Below are positions 42,061 to 45,764 of a stretch of DNA of 45,764 bases, piece after piece. The DNA is taken from positions 1-45,764 of IMG/VR virus record IMGVR_UViG_3300009181_000128. One strand, given 5' to 3'. The DNA comes from a virus. The notes below the pieces were generated by a model. That model was not told where the DNA came from. It was given only the letters and a program-made list of their open reading frames with translations, and ran no database searches. Made by a program: the position numbers and the translations under genes. Within the stretch, counting starts at the first letter, position 1; every line of letters starts with the position of its first letter.

Positions 42061-43764
42061 ATGAAATTGATTAACGAACAAGAAATCTATGATACCTGGT
42101 CTCCGATTATCGAGAGCAAAGCAGGAATCACTGATTCAAACAAAAAAGAGTGGTTGACTAAATATTGTCACTATCACTCATTAAACGAGTCTGCCGGAGC
42201 ATATAACTCATTAGGAGTTGTTAACGGTATGGGCGCAGTTTCTCCCCCATTATTCCCAGGAATGAGTTCATTTACGGGTAATGCTAATGCAGGTTTTTAT
42301 AACGCAGCAAACAGCGGATCTGGAGATAAATTCCCTTCATTATTACCTCTAGCAATTCAGGTTGCTGCTAAAACAATCGGTTTTGATATCGTTCCAGTTA
42401 TTCCTATGTCAGGTCCTACAGGTATCTTATCTTACTTAGATTACGTATACGCAGGTGGTAAAACTTCAGGTGCTACTTCAGCTACAGCTGGTGACAGTTT
42501 AGCTAAAGCTCCTGCAATGATTAAATTCCCAGTTTATCAAAGTGCTGCAGGAACTGGTGTTACTGGTGCTACTGCAGGTACATTTACTGTTGGTACTTCT
42601 TACACAGTTACTAATGCTGGTGTTTTAACTTTGCTCTTTGTCGGTCTTTCAAGAATTGATGGTTTCCCAATCTTTGAAATCACAAACATTACTGACGGTT
42701 ATAATGTAGCTCGTATCATTAACGGAACAGCTGCACAAGTAGGTTCTACTGGATTCTACACTGGTGCTTCTTCAGTTAATTTTTCAGCTCAATTGGTTAA
42801 AGCTTTAGAAGATCATATTCAAGGTTTCTCTGGTGCTGGTTTCAATGACACGAATGATTGGCAAGGTCCTTACGTAGATGGTACTAAAACTTACAACCCT
42901 ATGTTAAGAGGAGTTGGAGAATCTACTTACTACAACTCAATGGGTCTTTCGACTTTCACTAAGTTCGTAGAAGCTGAAACTTTCCAAGTTGCTGCTTCAG
43001 TTACAACTGAGCAAATCCAAGATCTTAACAAACAATTCGGTATCGACGTTATTTCAATGATCGAGAACGCATTGGTTAATGAGGTTTCTCAAGCTATCAA
43101 CAAGCACATACTTTCAAGAGCATTCGCTTTAGGTTGGTCTAATCACACAACATTCAGCAACGTAGAAAACCAAAACTTGAACTTGAACTTAATAATTAAT
43201 GGTAGTGCTGGTACTACAACATCTTATATTAACAAATCTGACAGTAATGTCTCTATGCAATTACCTGCAGGTCCTGCTTCAACTAGCTATGAGAACTTAT
43301 CAACTCTACAAAGAAGATTGTTCTCTAGAATTCTTGCAGCTGGTAACGTAGTAGCTAACAGAGGTAGAAGAGGTCCAGCTAACTTCATCGTAACAAACGC
43401 TGCAGTTGCAAGTGCACTTCAAGATATCTCTCAGTTCACTTTCGCTCCATTCTCTAACACTTTAACTCAAAATAACGGTACTTTATACCCTGTAGGTTCT
43501 CTTGCTGGTATGACAGTTTATGTGGATCAGAATATGAGCTACAGCGATACAAGAGTATTAGTTGGAAGAAAAGGTGGTGATGACGAACCAGGACTTAAAT
43601 TCATGCCTTACATGATGGCAGAGTCTATCCAAACTATCAGTGAGGGTACGATGAGTCCAAAAATAGCAGTAAAATCTAGATATGCTTTAGTTGAAGCTGG
43701 TATGTTACCTGAAACTATGTACTTAACATTCTTTGTTAACGTACCTACTGGTGGTTTAGCATAA
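42061..43764 (+). CDS. 23: Major capsid protein (gp23-like)
   Basis: A 567-residue capsid protein of the T4 gp23 (HK97-fold) family. The start matches the T4 pattern of a helical propeptide (EIYDTWSPIIESKAGI). L41-N42-E43 before SAGAYNS is a likely protease cut, as T4 gp23 is cut after L-T-E; the mature chain would be 524 residues. Further family segments: IPMSGPTGILSYLDYVYAGG, RGVGESTYYNSMG, ANRGRRGPANFIVTNAAVAS and the C-terminal KIAVKSRYALVEAGMLPETM. About 100 residues rich in Gly, Thr and Ala (around 145-230) look like an inserted surface domain. Codon choice is biased toward highly expressed forms relative to neighbours. Confidence 0.95.
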   Translation: MKLINEQEIYDTWSPIIESKAGITDSNKKEWLTKYCHYHSLNESAGAYNSLGVVNGMGAVSPPLFPGMSSFTGNANAGFYNAANSGSGDKFPSLLPLAIQVAAKTIGFDIVPVIPMSGPTGILSYLDYVYAGGKTSGATSATAGDSLAKAPAMIKFPVYQSAAGTGVTGATAGTFTVGTSYTVTNAGVLTLLFVGLSRIDGFPIFEITNITDGYNVARIINGTAAQVGSTGFYTGASSVNFSAQLVKALEDHIQGFSGAGFNDTNDWQGPYVDGTKTYNPMLRGVGESTYYNSMGLSTFTKFVEAETFQVAASVTTEQIQDLNKQFGIDVISMIENALVNEVSQAINKHILSRAFALGWSNHTTFSNVENQNLNLNLIINGSAGTTTSYINKSDSNVSMQLPAGPASTSYENLSTLQRRLFSRILAAGNVVANRGRRGPANFIVTNAAVASALQDISQFTFAPFSNTLTQNNGTLYPVGSLAGMTVYVDQNMSYSDTRVLVGRKGGDDEPGLKFMPYMMAESIQTISEGTMSPKIAVKSRYALVEAGMLPETMYLTFFVNVPTGGLA

Positions 43765-43807
43765 GCGTAATTCAACTTTAGATTTTAATTAATTTACTGT
43801 AAATAAT

Positions 43808-43837
43808 AAAGCTCCAGTGAAACCTGGAGCTTTTTTT
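43808..43837 (+). terminator. Intrinsic terminator after the major capsid gene
   Basis: AAA plus GCTCCAG (43811-43817), loop TGAAAC, CTGGAGC (43824-43830), then seven T. A GC-rich 7-bp stem, the strongest in the window, as expected after a highly expressed gene. Confidence 0.92.
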
Positions 43838-43842
43838 GATGT

Positions 43843-45642
43843 ATGATATATACAATAAAAGATATATTTGGACACATGGAGCATTCTAACGAATTACAAT
43901 TACTGATTACTACCTTAATAACTTGCAGGGACACTGGAAGAAGTTCAACTGGGGAGTTTACTAGAATGAGAGGAAATATTACTCTCCTATCCGAAATTAA
44001 TATACTTACTGAATATCTTGATTATTTATATGATAATATAGAATTGGGTCAGAGATTATATCATCTCAGAGAAGGTATTTGTGATATTCAGTATTGTGGA
44101 TGCTGCAAATCTGAGGGTCGTAGCATTGGTAGAAAATTCCACAGACTGAGCACGGGATATTTTGCAACCTGTGGTTCTAATGAATGCAAAAAGAAAACTA
44201 AAGTCGAATCATTTAAGACAACAATAGAAGAAAAATACGGGGGAAATTATTTCGGAGAAGGTTCTATAGCTAGGGAAAAATATAAATCCACAATGCTAGA
44301 AAAATATGGTGTTGAACATAATTGGAAACCTGGTGAATTAAGAGATGTTGGCGAAACAACAATGCTTGATAGGTATGGGGTTAAGCATGCATTATCCGAT
44401 CCTGAAATGGTTAAAAAAAGAAATGCAACGTGTATTAAACGACATAATACGGTGGATTTTTTAAACTCCATAAAATCAAAAGAAACAACATTAGCTAGAT
44501 ATGGAGTAAATAATGCTATGCAAAATAGTGAAGTTGCTAAGAAAGTTTCGGTGTCGTCATCAATAACAAAACAAAAGATGTTATCAGATAAGCTAGCTCC
44601 TTTTAATATAAATCTTATTGATTATAATTCTATTAGATCTAAATTTTTATGTAACAAATGTTCAACATTATTCGACAATCATCCAGTTACCATAAATCAT
44701 AAGATTAGAATAGCATCCGATCCCTGCACTAAATGTAATCCACCAAGTCTCACCTCATCGATGTCGGAGAATGAATTTTCAGATTTTATTAGCAGCATAT
44801 ATTCTGGACCTATTAAAAAAAATGATAGAAATCTTTTTAAGACAAATCCAAGGTTTTCTGAAGTCGATGTATATTTGCCTGAATTAGGAATAGCTTTTGA
44901 ATATAACGGTTTATACTGGCATTCTGAAATGTATAAATCCCCGACATACCATATAGAGAAAACGCAGCATCTATTAGGCAATGGCATAAAATTATTCCAT
45001 GTTTGGGAGGATGATTGGTTATATAAAAAAAATATAGTAAAATCTATGGTTTCTTCAATTCTTGGAAATTCCATTAGAATATATGCAAGAAAATGTAAAA
45101 TTAATTATGTTACTTCTGCAGAGTATGTTAAATTTTCTAAGGAAAATCATTTAAAAGGTTATTCGACTGCAAGTAAAGTAATAGGTCTATATTATAATAA
45201 TGAATTAATTTCATTAATGAGCTTTTCAAAGACACGTAAATTGATAGATTCAGGCAATAGCATATATGAATATGAATTAATAAGAAGCTGCACAAAAATG
45301 AATTATTCTGTTATTGGTGGGGCCTCCAAACTTTTTAATTTTTTTGTTAATAACATAGGTAAATCACTGGTAACTTATTGCGATGTATCATTTTCACCAG
45401 ATTTAATGGGTACTGTTTATAATAAATGTGGCATGAAATATTTGAAGCTAACTAGCCCGGGATATTATTGGGTAATAGACGGAAAGAGATCAAATAGATT
45501 AAACTGGACAAAACAAAAATTGGTTGATGCTGGTTATTCACCAGAGAAAACTGCGGATCAGATTATGTCAGAACTTGGTGCTTATAAAATATGGGACTGC
45601 GGAAATCATAAATTTTCTATGATATTTAATGAAAAAATATAA
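43843..45642 (+). CDS. Free-standing homing endonuclease, Vsr-like (EDxHD) type
   Basis: A protein of up to 599 residues. The N-terminal part has paired cysteines (CGCCKSEGR, CGSNECKKK) of a zinc module. Next come repeats of the type TMLEKYGVEHNWK, TMLDRYGVKHALSD and TLARYGVNNAMQNS, known as DNA-binding modules of phage homing endonucleases. A second cysteine pair module (CNKCSTLF, CTKCNPP) precedes the nuclease: SEVDVYLPELGIAFEYNGLY followed by WHSE and LFHVWEDDW, a Vsr-like PD-(D/E)XK fold. A C-terminal domain of about 200 residues follows. It sits right behind the capsid gene, so the capsid locus of related phages is the probable target. Start is ATG 43843, or ATG 43876 if the motif at 43845 is a promoter. 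Confidence 0.82.
   Translation: MIYTIKDIFGHMEHSNELQLLITTLITCRDTGRSSTGEFTRMRGNITLLSEINILTEYLDYLYDNIELGQRLYHLREGICDIQYCGCCKSEGRSIGRKFHRLSTGYFATCGSNECKKKTKVESFKTTIEEKYGGNYFGEGSIAREKYKSTMLEKYGVEHNWKPGELRDVGETTMLDRYGVKHALSDPEMVKKRNATCIKRHNTVDFLNSIKSKETTLARYGVNNAMQNSEVAKKVSVSSSITKQKMLSDKLAPFNINLIDYNSIRSKFLCNKCSTLFDNHPVTINHKIRIASDPCTKCNPPSLTSSMSENEFSDFISSIYSGPIKKNDRNLFKTNPRFSEVDVYLPELGIAFEYNGLYWHSEMYKSPTYHIEKTQHLLGNGIKLFHVWEDDWLYKKNIVKSMVSSILGNSIRIYARKCKINYVTSAEYVKFSKENHLKGYSTASKVIGLYYNNELISLMSFSKTRKLIDSGNSIYEYELIRSCTKMNYSVIGGASKLFNFFVNNIGKSLVTYCDVSFSPDLMGTVYNKCGMKYLKLTSPGYYWVIDGKRSNRLNWTKQKLVDAGYSPEKTADQIMSELGAYKIWDCGNHKFSMIFNEKI
43845..43853 (+). promoter_or_regulatory. Possible late promoter motif GATATATAC
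   Basis: GATATATAC lies just after the capsid terminator and 22 bases before the second in-frame ATG (43876) of the homing endonuclease. It overlaps the codons after ATG 43843. If real, the gene starts at 43876. Confidence 0.4.
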
Positions 45643-45707
45643 ATATCAAAAAAATAAAATACAGGTTCTGGTGGATGGTCATAAATACTAATATTTCCTT
45701 TTAAATT

Positions 45708-45739
45708 AAAGTTCAAGTTTATCTAGGACTTTTTTTTTT
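45708..45739 (+). terminator. Weak terminator after the homing endonuclease
   Basis: AAAGTTC (45708-45714) can pair with GGACTTT (45726-45732) with one G-U pair, followed by a long T-run. The stem is short and AU-rich, but place and T-run fit. Confidence 0.5.
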
Positions 45740-45746
45740 GTTTGAC

Positions 45747-45755
45747 GATATATAG
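45747..45755 (+). promoter_or_regulatory. Late promoter motif GATATATAG at the right edge
   Basis: GATATATAG follows the T-run and lies 9 bases from the window end. A late gene on the + strand should begin shortly beyond the window. Confidence 0.55.
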
Positions 45756-45764
45756 ATAGTAAAA

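Noticed and set aside
43863-43870. TATATTTG, matching the host-type -7 box, in the first codons of the homing endonuclease
   Set aside because: The nearest T-run is 25 bases upstream instead of the constant 17 found at the three accepted sites.
1-45764. Genes on the minus strand
   Set aside because: Open minus-strand frames are short, lie wholly under well-supported + strand genes, have Ser/Leu/Ile-rich composition typical of antisense frames, and show no motifs or start context.
1-45764. tRNA genes, CRISPR arrays, integrase or attachment sites, retroelement/DGR repeats
   Set aside because: Intergenic gaps are mostly too short for tRNAs and none shows a cloverleaf; the only tandem repeats are in-frame coding repeats; no integrase or reverse transcriptase motif was seen.

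Overview
The window is part of the genome of a T4-like, contractile-tailed phage (myovirus). Two features point to a host in the Bacteroidota. Start codons are preceded by A-rich tracts rather than Shine-Dalgarno sequences, and three promoters carry the Bacteroidota-type -7 box TAnnTTTG. The DNA is AT-rich and densely packed. Every convincing gene is on the + strand, gaps are mostly under 100 bases, and no stretch over 300 bases lacks a gene. I saw no tRNA, rRNA, CRISPR array or integrase.

Layout. Positions 1-2.6 kb hold the end of an upstream gene, a small helical protein and two glycosyltransferases, the second resembling the TibC-type heptosyltransferase family. From 2.6 to 12.4 kb come a large virion protein, small and large terminase (gp16, gp17), tail sheath (gp18) and two tandem tail-tube paralogues (gp19), closed by a terminator. 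From 12.5 to 15.4 kb there is a gp26-like protein whose stop codon sits on a prfB-like +1 frameshift site, the extension frame, and a tape-measure-like protein with 36-bp tandem repeats. From 15.4 to 18.6 kb lie dCMP deaminase, an ECF-like sigma factor, a putative membrane protein, a PD-(D/E)XK nuclease and a conserved unknown. From 18.6 to 23.3 kb are two membrane proteins, two related small proteins and a large protein that probably continues past its stop by a -1 frameshift. From 23.4 to 28.1 kb are the gp55-like late sigma factor, head-completion protein gp4, an unknown, and two tandem portal (gp20) paralogues. From 28.1 to 36.4 kb is a metabolism and replication block: a heptose-7-phosphate kinase domain, DNA ligase, clamp loader gp44 and probable gp62, guanylate kinase, FEN/RNase H nuclease, a UvsE-family protein that has lost most metal ligands, and a DEDDy exonuclease. 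From 36.4 to 45.7 kb are a nucleotidyltransferase, a 922-residue protein, a fused prohead protease-scaffold, the major capsid protein (gp23) and a homing endonuclease.

Two promoter classes divide these genes. GATATATA(G/A) lies 11-28 bases before the first gene of virion and late operons; the likely reader is the gp55-like sigma factor. A T-run followed exactly 17 bases later by TAnnTTTG lies before dCMP deaminase, DNA ligase and the exonuclease, which fits host polymerase acting early. Stem-loops with T-runs separate several blocks.

Points most worth following up: the two recoding sites, the duplicated portal, the pairing of a heptose kinase with a TibC-like glycosyltransferase, the inactive-looking UvsE homologue, and a nucleotidyltransferase whose N-terminus looks like a cleavable capsid-targeting peptide.
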